Part shown: positions 1-7,020 of the stretch, one piece after another | Numbering within the stretch: position 1 is the first letter of the stretch | How the letters are laid out: each line of letters starts with the position of its first letter | Assembly: GCA_964532655.1 (NCBI GenBank) | Contig: CAZHMZ010000148.1 | Location: 1 to 9,609 of the forward strand | Direction: 5' to 3' | DNA length: 9,609 nucleotides | Source of the DNA: JAJFTV01 sp964532655 | GTDB lineage: Bacteria; Chloroflexota; Anaerolineae; Anaerolineales; Anaerolineaceae | The notes under the pieces: model-generated | Database searches by the model: none | Told to the model about the DNA's origin: nothing | The model's input: the letters and a program-made list of their open reading frames with translations, nothing else | Position numbers and translations under genes: made by a program

Positions 1-2147
1 GCGGAGGCGTAATCGGCGCGCGAGGATAGACCGGATTCCTCGTCCTTATCCGGGTCATTTATCTTGGAGGAATTGCTGACCATGGAACTGATACTGCCGC
101 CCAGACCCAGCGCAGAGGATGCTGTGCCCCATATACCTTCGCGGGTGTGTTTGGCCCCCAGGGCTTTTGAGGCGGCCGAAGCGTTTTTTCGCCTGGCCAT
201 GCGCTGACCGCGGGCGATATGAGACAGCGATCCGATCAGGGTCATGCTTTGTACAACGGTATCCAGGCTGGCAGCGCCCAGGCCAATCCCTGAGGAGACT
301 GCATTGGATTCACCTTCTTTTTCGGTGGCTGAAGCGATGCTGCTGCTGGTACCTGCGCCGCCCGAAAGCGCATCCACAATGGGGTTATCAAAGATTTTTT
401 GAGCTTTTTCACCCAGGCTGCTGGTTTTATCCTGCTTGTATTGTGCCTTACTGAGGATTTTCTTCCGTTCCACATCAGTCGCGGCACCCAAAATATCGCG
501 TCGGGTGGTTGTATCAAATTGATTCCATTCCTCCGGTGTCAAAGAAGCATCGGCTGTTTTGATTTGGGCCCACTTATCATAGGCAAGCGCTTTAAAGGTA
601 TCATCACGCGGGAAAGTACCTGTTACGGCTGCTCGGCCAAGCTCCTGCGCGTGCTGGGTGGCGGTAGTGGGAAGACTTTCCAATATCTTGCGCTGCTCAT
701 TGAAAATTCCGTTCCATTTGGCAAAAGGTACCTGGAAGAAGGTGATGATCTTCTCCAGAGCGGTGCTGTCAAAGATTTCCTGATTATCGCCATTTCTGGG
801 CCATGAATTTTCGCGTGCCGCTTTAGCAAGTTGCTTAATGTACGGTTTGGTCCGTAAATTGATCAAAGCGTTACGGCGTTCTTTGACCTGTGAATTCCAT
901 GCCCTGAATGTCATTTTGAAATTTTCGCAGATGGCGCGCAGTAAAGTGCCATCCAACAGATCGTTGTCCGCCCCGTCTTTTACCCAGCGGTCATAGAAGA
1001 TCATGTCCACGATTCCGACCAGCAGTTCAGGTTCGGCCAGCATCCCCTTCACAAGGGTACGCTTTTGGTCCGAGAGGGCGTTCCATTTCGTCTGGGTGAC
1101 CCCCATTTCCTTCAATGTTTCAGGAATCGGATTTTGTACCGGAGGTGGAGTTTTGGGCGCGGTTTTAGGAGCCGGAAGCGGCGGCAGGGCCTTATTTTGT
1201 GGGACGGGAGGCTTTGTGCCGGTTTTCGGCCCGGTTTGCTGCGCAGTTAGCGGAGAGGTTTGCGTTGTGGTCTGTGGTGTAATGACAGGTTGCTGTCGGA
1301 CAGGGACAGGTGGCAGGGGACCTCTGGGAACCTGATGTGCCGTTGGGTTAACGGTGGTGTTCTGGGTTACGGGATTTGATACAACAGGCGACGGTTGAGG
1401 AGGCAGAGGGGGCAACCGGCGTGGGGGCTGAGAGGTAGTGGAGGGGGAGGTATTGCCGCCCTCGCGCTGAACCATTGATCGCTGAACCGATTGGGCAGCC
1501 GATACACCGGATTGCCGGGCTGCGCTGTGAGAAGCGGTCCGATCGGCTTCCTGCTCAAAACGGTCATTCGCGGGTCCCAGCTTGAGCGGTCCGGAGCTGT
1601 CAGGGCTGCCGGATTGCTGCATGACGTGCGTCAGTTCATGCAGGAGCGTGTGCCGTCCACGTGCGCTGTGCGGAGCATATGCGCCCTGGCGGAAGAAGAT
1701 ATTGTTGCCTGAGGTGAAGGCGCGTGCCTGCAACTGTTCCGACAAACGGTCTGCCTGACGGTCGGTGTGCAGGCGTACCTGGCTGAAATCACCGTTCAGT
1801 TGCTCACTGACCTGCTGGTTGAGCGGGCCGGGCAGGGGTGATCCGCCGGAGCGGGCGCGCTGGATCTCACGAGCCACATGCCGGGAAAGCTCACCGCGCG
1901 GGTTGACCGGTACAGATCCAGGCTGATCCTCGTCCAGTGCACGCTGGACCTGGGCATTGCCATATTGCCGGTGCAGTTGCAGCAGAGTATCAGGAGATGC
2001 CTGAGCGGGCTGCTCGGTTGCCTGTTCCAGCAGGATATTCTCCGGCTGCACCTGAGATGGTTCAAGCAAAGATCCAGATGATCGGTTGTTGGCAATATTT
2101 TGTTTTTCCTGCAACGTGGAGCTGCGATCACCCTGTTTGTTAGCCAT
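1..2147 (-). CDS. DUF4157 (eCIS-associated) metallopeptidase-like multidomain protein, C-terminus cut by window edge
   Basis: This is an open frame of 715 codons from ATG 2147-2145 to the left edge, with no stop, so the C-terminus is missing. The start is fixed by AGGAGG (2154-2159 on the complement) six bases upstream. Domain order seen: residues 56-69 carry the YGNAQVQR motif found at the N-terminus of many DUF4157 proteins. Residues about 100-205 are the DUF4157 domain, with HELTHVMQQ (H170, E171, H174) and a downstream FEQEADR (E198/E200), the pattern of a zincin active site. VQR motifs follow at 224-231. Residues about 236-345 are a Pro/Thr/Gln-rich linker. Residues about 349-575 hold four diverged 62-residue repeats. 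From 576 the chain is Gly/Ala/Ser-rich with hydrophobic stretches. DUF4157 proteins are enriched in extracellular contractile injection loci, probably as cargo or as processing factors. Whether this one is a peptidase, a toxin or a loading factor is not shown. It is translationally coupled to the upstream AAA+ gene. Confidence 0.88.
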   Translation of the reverse strand, partial: MANKQGDRSSTLQEKQNIANNRSSGSLLEPSQVQPENILLEQATEQPAQASPDTLLQLHRQYGNAQVQRALDEDQPGSVPVNPRGELSRHVAREIQRARSGGSPLPGPLNQQVSEQLNGDFSQVRLHTDRQADRLSEQLQARAFTSGNNIFFRQGAYAPHSARGRHTLLHELTHVMQQSGSPDSSGPLKLGPANDRFEQEADRTASHSAARQSGVSAAQSVQRSMVQREGGNTSPSTTSQPPRRLPPLPPQPSPVVSNPVTQNTTVNPTAHQVPRGPLPPVPVRQQPVITPQTTTQTSPLTAQQTGPKTGTKPPVPQNKALPPLPAPKTAPKTPPPVQNPIPETLKEMGVTQTKWNALSDQKRTLVKGMLAEPELLVGIVDMIFYDRWVKDGADNDLLDGTLLRAICENFKMTFRAWNSQVKERRNALINLRTKPYIKQLAKAARENSWPRNGDNQEIFDSTALEKIITFFQVPFAKWNGIFNEQRKILESLPTTATQHAQELGRAAVTGTFPRDDTFKALAYDKWAQIKTADASLTPEEWNQFDTTTRRDILGAATDVERKKILSKAQYKQDKTSSLGEKAQKIFDNPIVDALSGGAGTSSSIASATEKEGESNAVSSGIGLGAASLDTVVQSMTLIGSLSHIARGQRMARRKNASAASKALGAKHTREGIWGTASSALGLGGSISSMVSNSSKINDPDKDEESGLSSRADYAS
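423..1103 (-). repeat. Four diverged tandem protein repeats of about 62 residues within the DUF4157 protein
   Basis: Four copies share the pattern [T/P]-x3-W-N-x6-R-x2-[V/L/I]. The Trp residues are W355, W417, W478 and W541, giving spacings of 62, 61 and 63. The Arg is always eight residues after the Trp (R363, R425, R486, R549). A second shared block lies 32-34 residues after the Trp in copies 1-3: W388-VKDGADND, W449-PRNGDNQ and F512-PRDD, each followed by a helix-like stretch. The fourth copy is shorter or breaks down after about residue 575. The nucleotide copies are too different to be a recent duplication. I do not recognise the unit as a named family. Confidence 0.7.
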
Positions 2148-4335
2148 GGATATCCTCCTGGATCAACGTCGTAACATCTTTTTCATTAATCAAACGGCCC
2201 ATATTCTGCATCTCGCGCCGCAGGGCGCGTAAGATATGCGGGGTAGAGACGGGAACACTTTGGCTGGCAGCCAGAAATGCCGCGCCAATGATGATATTGC
2301 GGATGCTTCCGCCGGTCAGTTTGAACCGCTGAGCGAGAGATGCAAAGTCAATGCCGGGTTCGCGTGGAACGCCGGGCGGGAACAGTACATTCCAGATTTT
2401 CAAACGCTCCTCTTCATCGGGGAAGGGGAAGTCAACCACAAACTGCAGACGGCGGGTAAAAGCATCATCCAGGTTGGCGCGCAGATTGGTGGCCAGGATG
2501 ACGATGCCGTCATAAGTTTCCATACGCTGGAGCAGATATCCTACCTCGATATTCGCATAGCGGTCATGGGCATCTTTTACCTCCGAGCGTTTGCCAAAGA
2601 TGGCATCGGCTTCGTCGAAGAACAGGATGGAGTTGCTGTTATGCGCCTGTGTGAAGATGCGTTCCAGATTCTTTTCCGTTTCACCGATATATTTGCTGAC
2701 CACCGTGGAGAGATCGATCTTATACAAATCCATCTTCAGCTCAGCGGCGATCACCTGAGCAGCCAGCGTTTTACCGGTACCGGAAGGACCTGCGAACAGA
2801 GCCGAGATGCCCGCATTGGGCATCAACCGCTGACCGACACCCCAATCTTCCAGCACTACAGACCGCCAGCGAACGGTTTCGGCAATCTCGTGCAGGGTGG
2901 TCATTTCATCTTCCGGCAATACAATGTCATTCCAGCCGTAGCGGGGTGGAATTTTTATTGCCAGGCTCTCCAGATGGTGACTGGAGTGCATGCGGGCGGC
3001 GTCATACAGATCGGCGGTGGTGATGGTTCGGTTCTGCTGTAATGCCGTATCGCGGGCGGTGTACACCGCGTTGCGGATTTGATTGGAGGTAAGGGTGAAC
3101 TGGCCGGACAGAATATCGATTTCCTGAGCTGTGGGTCCATCCTCATTTGAGAGCAGGTTTCTCCAAAGCTGGAAGCGCTGTGTGCTGTTGGGCAGATCGC
3201 ATTTTACCCATTGCACCGGCTTGATATGTCGGCTGCCGTTGCGATTAATCTGCCAGATGGAGCGGCTTTGCAGAATCGCCGGTATTTCAAGGAGATTGAT
3301 TTTTTGGAACAGTGCCTGCTGTAAACCGGCTTCTGCAGGCAGGGCATCCCAGTTGATGAATTGGGGAATGGCTCCGTTCAACAGAGCATCCCGCAGCACA
3401 TAATCGATTAACGTGCCGTCTGAAAAGTGTGGCTCTGCTACTTTGGAGACATCCACTGTCAGAAGCGGCTGGTTCAAAGCGGCGGAAAGATACCGTGCGG
3501 TTTCGGTTTGCTGGAGATCGTCCTGCCCGTATAAAATCACCACCGGGCTGGTTTCGCGGATCAAATCTGCATTCAGTTCAGTTTCAGGCAGCAGTCCGGC
3601 GGACAGCACCGATTCGGCGGTGTCAGACAGATGCATGGCTCCTTCAAACCCGGCAGGGGCGTGATAGGCGCCGATCAGCCAGGTGATGATCTCAGGAGCG
3701 GGCAAATATGCCTGACGCAGAAGGGAGTGCCCGGCACCGCTCGGGTTGTTGATCGGCAGAAGCAGATGGTATTGGTTCAGCGGGCTGTTGGTGAACGATT
3801 CGAGAAAACACATGCGCTGCATGCCGTCGGGCAGCAGCAGATCAAAAATTAATCCGATACTGGCATACTTTTTGGTGACGTCATCCTGAAGGAATCCGAA
3901 TATCTTCTCATAACGGCTGTCCACGGCAGGGGCCAGGCAGATCAGCAGTGCGTCATATTCAAAATCGCACAAACCGAGCCGCTCTTTCAGTTCCAGCAGG
4001 GGTACCATACTGCCGTCGCGGGATGCCTCGGTATACACTTCGGCGATCTGCTCGCGGATCAACGCTTCATTCTGAGAATATTCACTTTCATCGTCTGCGG
4101 TGGGTGGATTGATCGAGCCCCAGTTGCCCCCAATGGGGAGCGCCAGTAAATCCTGTACCTGCTGAGGGTTGATATGTAACCCGCGGAATTTTTCGTCGAG
4201 ATCCTGGCTGGCCTGCTGCCAGCGCCGCACTGCTCTCCGGATGATGAGATCAATGCGCAACAATTCCAGATGCAAACAGACAGTATATTCGCCTGTTATG
4301 CGCATTGAATTCTTATATCTCGGCGTATTGTTCAT
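2140..4335 (-). CDS. AAA+ ATPase of the eCIS Afp15/PVC15 type
   Basis: This is a 731-residue AAA+ protein. The C-terminal AAA module is intact: Walker A GPSGTGKT (516-523), Walker B ILFFDEAD (570-577), sensor-1 N617, Arg fingers R628-R629 in TRRLQF, and sensor-2 GGSIRN (675-680). Upstream, residues about 265-430 look like a second, degenerate AAA fold. That fold has a P-loop position reading YGQDDLQQTET without the GKT, a Walker-B-like INWD and a sensor-2-like LTSNQIRN. Residues 1-110 are helical and charged. The length and layout match the ATPases that accompany eCIS gene sets, which are thought to aid assembly or cargo handling; the exact role is unsettled. The gene ends inside the start of the DUF4157 gene (8-base overlap), so the two are one operon. 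The start is uncertain: ATG 4335 has no good ribosome-binding site and M11 (4305) is an alternative; the recognisable protein begins near residue 20. Confidence 0.88.
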   Translation of the reverse strand: MNNTPRYKNSMRITGEYTVCLHLELLRIDLIIRRAVRRWQQASQDLDEKFRGLHINPQQVQDLLALPIGGNWGSINPPTADDESEYSQNEALIREQIAEVYTEASRDGSMVPLLELKERLGLCDFEYDALLICLAPAVDSRYEKIFGFLQDDVTKKYASIGLIFDLLLPDGMQRMCFLESFTNSPLNQYHLLLPINNPSGAGHSLLRQAYLPAPEIITWLIGAYHAPAGFEGAMHLSDTAESVLSAGLLPETELNADLIRETSPVVILYGQDDLQQTETARYLSAALNQPLLTVDVSKVAEPHFSDGTLIDYVLRDALLNGAIPQFINWDALPAEAGLQQALFQKINLLEIPAILQSRSIWQINRNGSRHIKPVQWVKCDLPNSTQRFQLWRNLLSNEDGPTAQEIDILSGQFTLTSNQIRNAVYTARDTALQQNRTITTADLYDAARMHSSHHLESLAIKIPPRYGWNDIVLPEDEMTTLHEIAETVRWRSVVLEDWGVGQRLMPNAGISALFAGPSGTGKTLAAQVIAAELKMDLYKIDLSTVVSKYIGETEKNLERIFTQAHNSNSILFFDEADAIFGKRSEVKDAHDRYANIEVGYLLQRMETYDGIVILATNLRANLDDAFTRRLQFVVDFPFPDEEERLKIWNVLFPPGVPREPGIDFASLAQRFKLTGGSIRNIIIGAAFLAASQSVPVSTPHILRALRREMQNMGRLINEKDVTTLIQEDIHG
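2154..2159 (-). promoter_or_regulatory. Shine-Dalgarno AGGAGG inside the ATPase gene, driving the DUF4157 protein
   Basis: On the minus strand AGGAGG is followed by six bases and ATG. It lies within the codons for the last residues of the ATPase (IQEDIHG). The ATPase stop TAA (2142-2140) sits inside the overlap ATGGCTAA, which points to coupled translation of the pair. Confidence 0.85.
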
Positions 4336-4795
4336 TGATGACCGTCGTAGCGCACCAGAGAAGTAATGCTTCAGTTATTGGCAAATTTACTCGTTTTTTT
4401 GGTCAAACAAGGAACAAGCACATTATTCAGTTCGTGAAAACGTCTTGAAAATGCCAGTCTGAAGTTGAATGGAAGCCAGTGCAGTAAAGTATACACTTAA
4501 ATCAGATTAACTTGCTGAAAATTTCCAACAAATTAACGTCTACCAGTAAGGTATATCTTTATCCCGTCGCTAAGTATGGGGCCTTTTTGCGCTGCACAAG
4601 GGACAAAAATATTATAGAATCATTGATCTGTCTATACAAGTACCCTTAATATGATATATACTGGCAGATTTGTTAGGGGAATCTGAGGGAGATGTAAAAT
4701 TGCAGATCTGTCATTTGCATGAGAATCGACCGGGTAAATGCGATATTTTCGGTGCATAAACAAACAGGACGGGTACCCAACGAAACGGGGAATCT
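4336..4795. other. AT-rich 460-base divergent intergenic region, no gene seen
   Basis: The gap separates the leftward ATPase operon from the rightward HIT-like gene, and should hold both promoters. I see no convincing coding frame. It is AT-rich: 30% GC over 4501-4560, counted. A minus-strand TATACT (4493-4488) about 150 bases upstream of the ATPase start could be a -10 box, but I find no good -35 partner. Towards the HIT gene there are TATACT and TAATAT boxes (see the promoter entry) and a repeated GGGGAATCT. No phage-type attachment site or transposon end was recognised. Confidence 0.6.
4623..4662 (+). promoter_or_regulatory. Possible promoter for the HIT-like gene
   Basis: TTGATC (4623-4628) and TAATAT (4647-4652) are 18 bases apart, each matching the sigma-70 consensus at 4 of 6 positions. 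A better -10 hexamer, TATACT (4657-4662), lies just downstream without a clear -35. Either would give a leader of roughly 125-135 bases. The region is AT-rich, so chance matches are expected. Confidence 0.3.
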
Positions 4796-5266
4796 ATGAA
4801 AGAGAAATCCTGTCTGGGCTGTCAGTTGGCAAAAGGGGAAGTGATTTCTCCTGGCGGAGAAATTTGGAGGGATACGTACTGGCATCTGGCACATGACGTG
4901 AACAATTTCATACCGGGATTTTTGGTATTGGGAACCATTCCGCATGTGATTCATCTGTACGAAATCCCTGTTGACGAATATTTACGAGGCTTGAAAATTG
5001 TCCATCAAGCTAGATGCATCCTGGCGAATCTGTATAAATTGCAGGATTTTATGACATATCAAAATGACTTTACATCAGGGCATTTTCATATCTGGTTGAT
5101 GCCGATTTATCCGGAGATGAATCAATTCTCTCGCTCCATGGATGGGATGGTTCAGTTTCTTCAATGGACGAAAAGGGTTTGGAAAACCGAAAATAAAGTA
5201 CAGGAAATTAACAGAATTTCGGAAGCACTCCGTCAGGAAATGAAAATAATATCGATCGACAATTGA
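4796..5266 (+). CDS. Diverged HIT (histidine triad) fold protein
   Basis: This 156-residue protein has the layout of small HIT nucleotide-binding proteins. It starts with a CxxC pair (C6, C9), then IPGFLVLGTIPHVIHLYEI (39-57), which corresponds to the HIT strand and the xxH-x-x-x-ϕ-x-E/D segment. SGHFHIWLMP follows at 95-103 in the place of the HϕHϕHϕϕ active site. H96 and H98 are kept, H98 being the position of the nucleophile in active HIT enzymes, but the third His is Trp (W100). The last 50 residues form a charged helix. C6, C9 and the conserved H50 could bind zinc, as in some HIT and GalT relatives; this is inference. The start is preceded by GGGGA at suitable spacing. The gene is 41% GC over 4801-5220, well below its neighbours. 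It converges on the dehydrogenase-like gene, stands alone, and its substrate is unknown. Confidence 0.72.
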   Translation: MKEKSCLGCQLAKGEVISPGGEIWRDTYWHLAHDVNNFIPGFLVLGTIPHVIHLYEIPVDEYLRGLKIVHQARCILANLYKLQDFMTYQNDFTSGHFHIWLMPIYPEMNQFSRSMDGMVQFLQWTKRVWKTENKVQEINRISEALRQEMKIISIDN

Positions 5267-5315
5267 TTACCTGACAATCGCGCTTGATTGTTGCAACCTG
5301 GAAATTTGGCCTGAT

Positions 5316-6419
5316 TTAGACCGAAGGCGTGACGCGCACTCCCATTTTTTGCATGTCTTGCAGCAGTCTGGCCGGCTCAGCCAGGTGACCCATCATCCAC
5401 AGGCCTGGTCTGCGCGCGGAGCCGTCAAGATATTGCATCAATGTAGCAGCCACCGGTATGGCGGTCAGCTCGTAGCCATCCGGGTGAGCCACAATGGTTT
5501 GAACATCAATCGGCTGACCATTTTTTATCCCGCGCCCTTGCACCTGCAGTTCCACGCGGTAAGGCGGTTTGTGAAAGGTACGCATACCCCACCACAGTAA
5601 CTTTCCCAATGGTCGGACTGCTTTGGGGAACAGCCGTATCCCCGCCCAGGTGATCATCATGATGACCCAATCCACCATCCAGTGGATTTCGGACATGTAA
5701 AAGCCGGTTTCCTTCAGCGAAGGGTACATCTCCGGCAGATGGCGCATTTCTTCAAAGAACATGGAGTAGCAGGTCTTCAGGCCAATGTCGCTGCCAAAAT
5801 CGATCTTTCTTCGCTCAAAGGAACCTGCGCTGGTCCACTTCCCATCCTTGAAAACCTGCGCCTGGTACTCTTTAAACACCTCGATCAATTCATCCACCGC
5901 ATCGGTATAAGGGAGGTCCCTGCCCATATTCAGATAACCGGCGACCACGGCGCTTTCGATGTTGTCCATCTGCGAGGCGGCGTATCGCACCAGCGCGGAG
6001 GGCAGACCGGGATGAAACCCGGCTTCTGTGATGAAACACAGGCCGGCCTGTTCAATCTCATCCTTCAGCGAATTCAGCAAAGCCAGTTTACCGGCACTCA
6101 ATTGCACATCCAGATAATCAATTTTCGCCTCAATAGCCGAGCAGATGACGCTGCCAGCCTGGGCGGTGGTGGGCGATGCCACCACGACCAGTTGATGCCC
6201 CTCAAACGCCGAATACAGTGAATTGATATTTCCGGCATCCGCGAACACTGCTTTCACCCGGCCGCCAGGAAAGCGACCGTTCAGTTCATCGGCCAGTGCG
6301 CCGGCCTGCTGCGGGTGCCTGGATGCCAGTGTGATCTCGACATCCGTCTGATCCAACAGGTGACATGCAATCAATCTGCCGGTGCGGCCGGTGCCGCCCA
6401 GAATGAGAATTTTCGTCAT
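5316..6419 (-). CDS. Saccharopine-dehydrogenase-like NAD(P)-binding protein
   Basis: This is a 367-residue cytosolic protein with an N-terminal Rossmann fold. It has ILILGGTGRTG (4-14), a short-strand end ASRHP with R34 suited to NADP phosphate binding, and VVVASP (78-83). DYLDVQ (101-106) and EAGFHPGLPSAL (132-143) are the usual landmarks of the saccharopine dehydrogenase N-terminal domain family. The C-terminal half (about 145-367) is the less conserved substrate-side domain. A hydrophobic stretch near 247-265 (WMVDWVIMMITWAGIRLF) could be a membrane contact or a buried helix. Members of this family act on varied substrates, and lysine biosynthesis is not implied; the real reaction cannot be read from the sequence. 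The start is set by GAGGG (6429-6425 on the minus strand), five bases from ATG. The gene is divergent from the DUF488 gene and convergent with the HIT-like gene. Confidence 0.82.
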   Translation of the reverse strand: MTKILILGGTGRTGRLIACHLLDQTDVEITLASRHPQQAGALADELNGRFPGGRVKAVFADAGNINSLYSAFEGHQLVVVASPTTAQAGSVICSAIEAKIDYLDVQLSAGKLALLNSLKDEIEQAGLCFITEAGFHPGLPSALVRYAASQMDNIESAVVAGYLNMGRDLPYTDAVDELIEVFKEYQAQVFKDGKWTSAGSFERRKIDFGSDIGLKTCYSMFFEEMRHLPEMYPSLKETGFYMSEIHWMVDWVIMMITWAGIRLFPKAVRPLGKLLWWGMRTFHKPPYRVELQVQGRGIKNGQPIDVQTIVAHPDGYELTAIPVAATLMQYLDGSARRPGLWMMGHLAEPARLLQDMQKMGVRVTPSV

Positions 6420-6471
6420 TGCATCCCTCGGCGAAAAAATTTATAAAATGCAGCGAACGTCTGCTGATTGA

Positions 6472-6492
6472 ATTATACAATTACACTATAAT
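6472..6492. promoter_or_regulatory. Divergent -10 boxes between the dehydrogenase-like and DUF488 genes
   Basis: A perfect plus-strand TATAAT lies at 6487-6492, about 41 bases before the DUF488 start. A perfect minus-strand TATAAT lies at 6477-6472, about 52 bases before the dehydrogenase-like start. Neither has a good -35 at 16-18 bases. The two would face away from each other with overlapping polymerase footprints, so the two promoters could interfere. Confidence 0.4.
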
Positions 6493-6533
6493 CCACGTAT
6501 CTTCAGTTTTTTCATCTATTTTGTGAGGCCTTA

Positions 6534-6971
6534 ATGATTCTTTTTACCACCGGTTATGAAAAAAAACCTGCCAGCCTGTTTTTTGAAACGCTCCGAGAAC
6601 ACCACATCGAGCGTCTGATTGATATCCGCCGTTTTCCTGATGGCCCGATGGAGGGGTATGCCCGCCGGGATGATCTGGCGTATCTGCTACAGGCCGTGCT
6701 GGGCTGCGAGTATATTTATTTCCCTCTACTGACCCCCACTGGCGCGATGTTAAGCCGTTATCAGCTTGAACCCAACTGGGAAGGGTATGTGACCGATTAT
6801 GAGAAGTTGATGGAGGAGAGAGACATCCCGGGGGTGCTGGAGCGCAGGATGTTCGATGAAAAACGCACCTGTCTGCTATGTTTTGAAGCATCGCCGGTAA
6901 AATGCCATCGCCGTTTGGCGGCAGAACGGCTGGCGGCGGCATGGGGTGATGTGGAGATCCAGCATATTTAA
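6534..6971 (+). CDS. DUF488 family protein
   Basis: This 145-residue protein shows the full DUF488 signature. It has TTGYEKKPASLF (5-16), LIDIRRFPDGP (28-38) with D30 and R32, and a central GCEYIYFPLL (57-66). FEGY/YEKLM-type helices follow, and the closing motif is CLLCFEASPVKCHRRLAAE (113-131) with C113, C116, C124, H125 and R126. The family is widespread and uncharacterised; the conserved Asp-x-Arg and Cys-His-Arg residues suggest a nucleic-acid or nucleotide related enzyme, but no activity is established. The start is supported by GAGG (6525-6528), five bases upstream. The next gene begins 49 bases after its stop on the same strand, so the two probably share a transcript. Confidence 0.85.
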   Translation: MILFTTGYEKKPASLFFETLREHHIERLIDIRRFPDGPMEGYARRDDLAYLLQAVLGCEYIYFPLLTPTGAMLSRYQLEPNWEGYVTDYEKLMEERDIPGVLERRMFDEKRTCLLCFEASPVKCHRRLAAERLAAAWGDVEIQHI

Positions 6972-7020
6972 CACGGATCGTGGGTGGATCCTCTTATTAT
7001 CCGGAAAGGCTGGTGAGAAG

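Noticed and set aside
1140..1460. Proline-rich stretch as a DNA-level low-complexity repeat
   Set aside because: Codons vary, with no fixed nucleotide unit; it is best read as a flexible protein linker.
2236..3042. Long plus-strand open frame (268 codons) within the ATPase gene
   Set aside because: It lies antisense to the Walker A/B region of a clear AAA+ protein, its product matches no family I recognise, and it has no ribosome-binding site. It is a codon-bias shadow.
4394..4400. Run of seven T upstream of the ATPase gene as a plus-strand terminator
   Set aside because: No stable hairpin precedes it, and no plus-strand gene ends there.
4673..4954. Minus-strand frame of 93 codons across the HIT-gene start
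   Set aside because: It overlaps the HIT-like gene, has no recognisable domain and would need a start inside that gene.
5273..5292. Hairpin ACAATC / GATTGT between the convergent HIT-like and dehydrogenase-like genes
   Set aside because: Only 6 base pairs with no T-run on either strand; too weak to call a terminator.
5682..6221. Plus-strand frame of 179 codons
   Set aside because: It is fully antisense to the saccharopine-dehydrogenase-like gene, whose motifs are unambiguous.
6946..7020. Upstream in-frame ATG extending the toroid protein by 25 residues
   Set aside because: It begins inside the DUF488 gene, the added residues lack similarity to the patterned protein, and ATG 7021 has its own GGTGAG.
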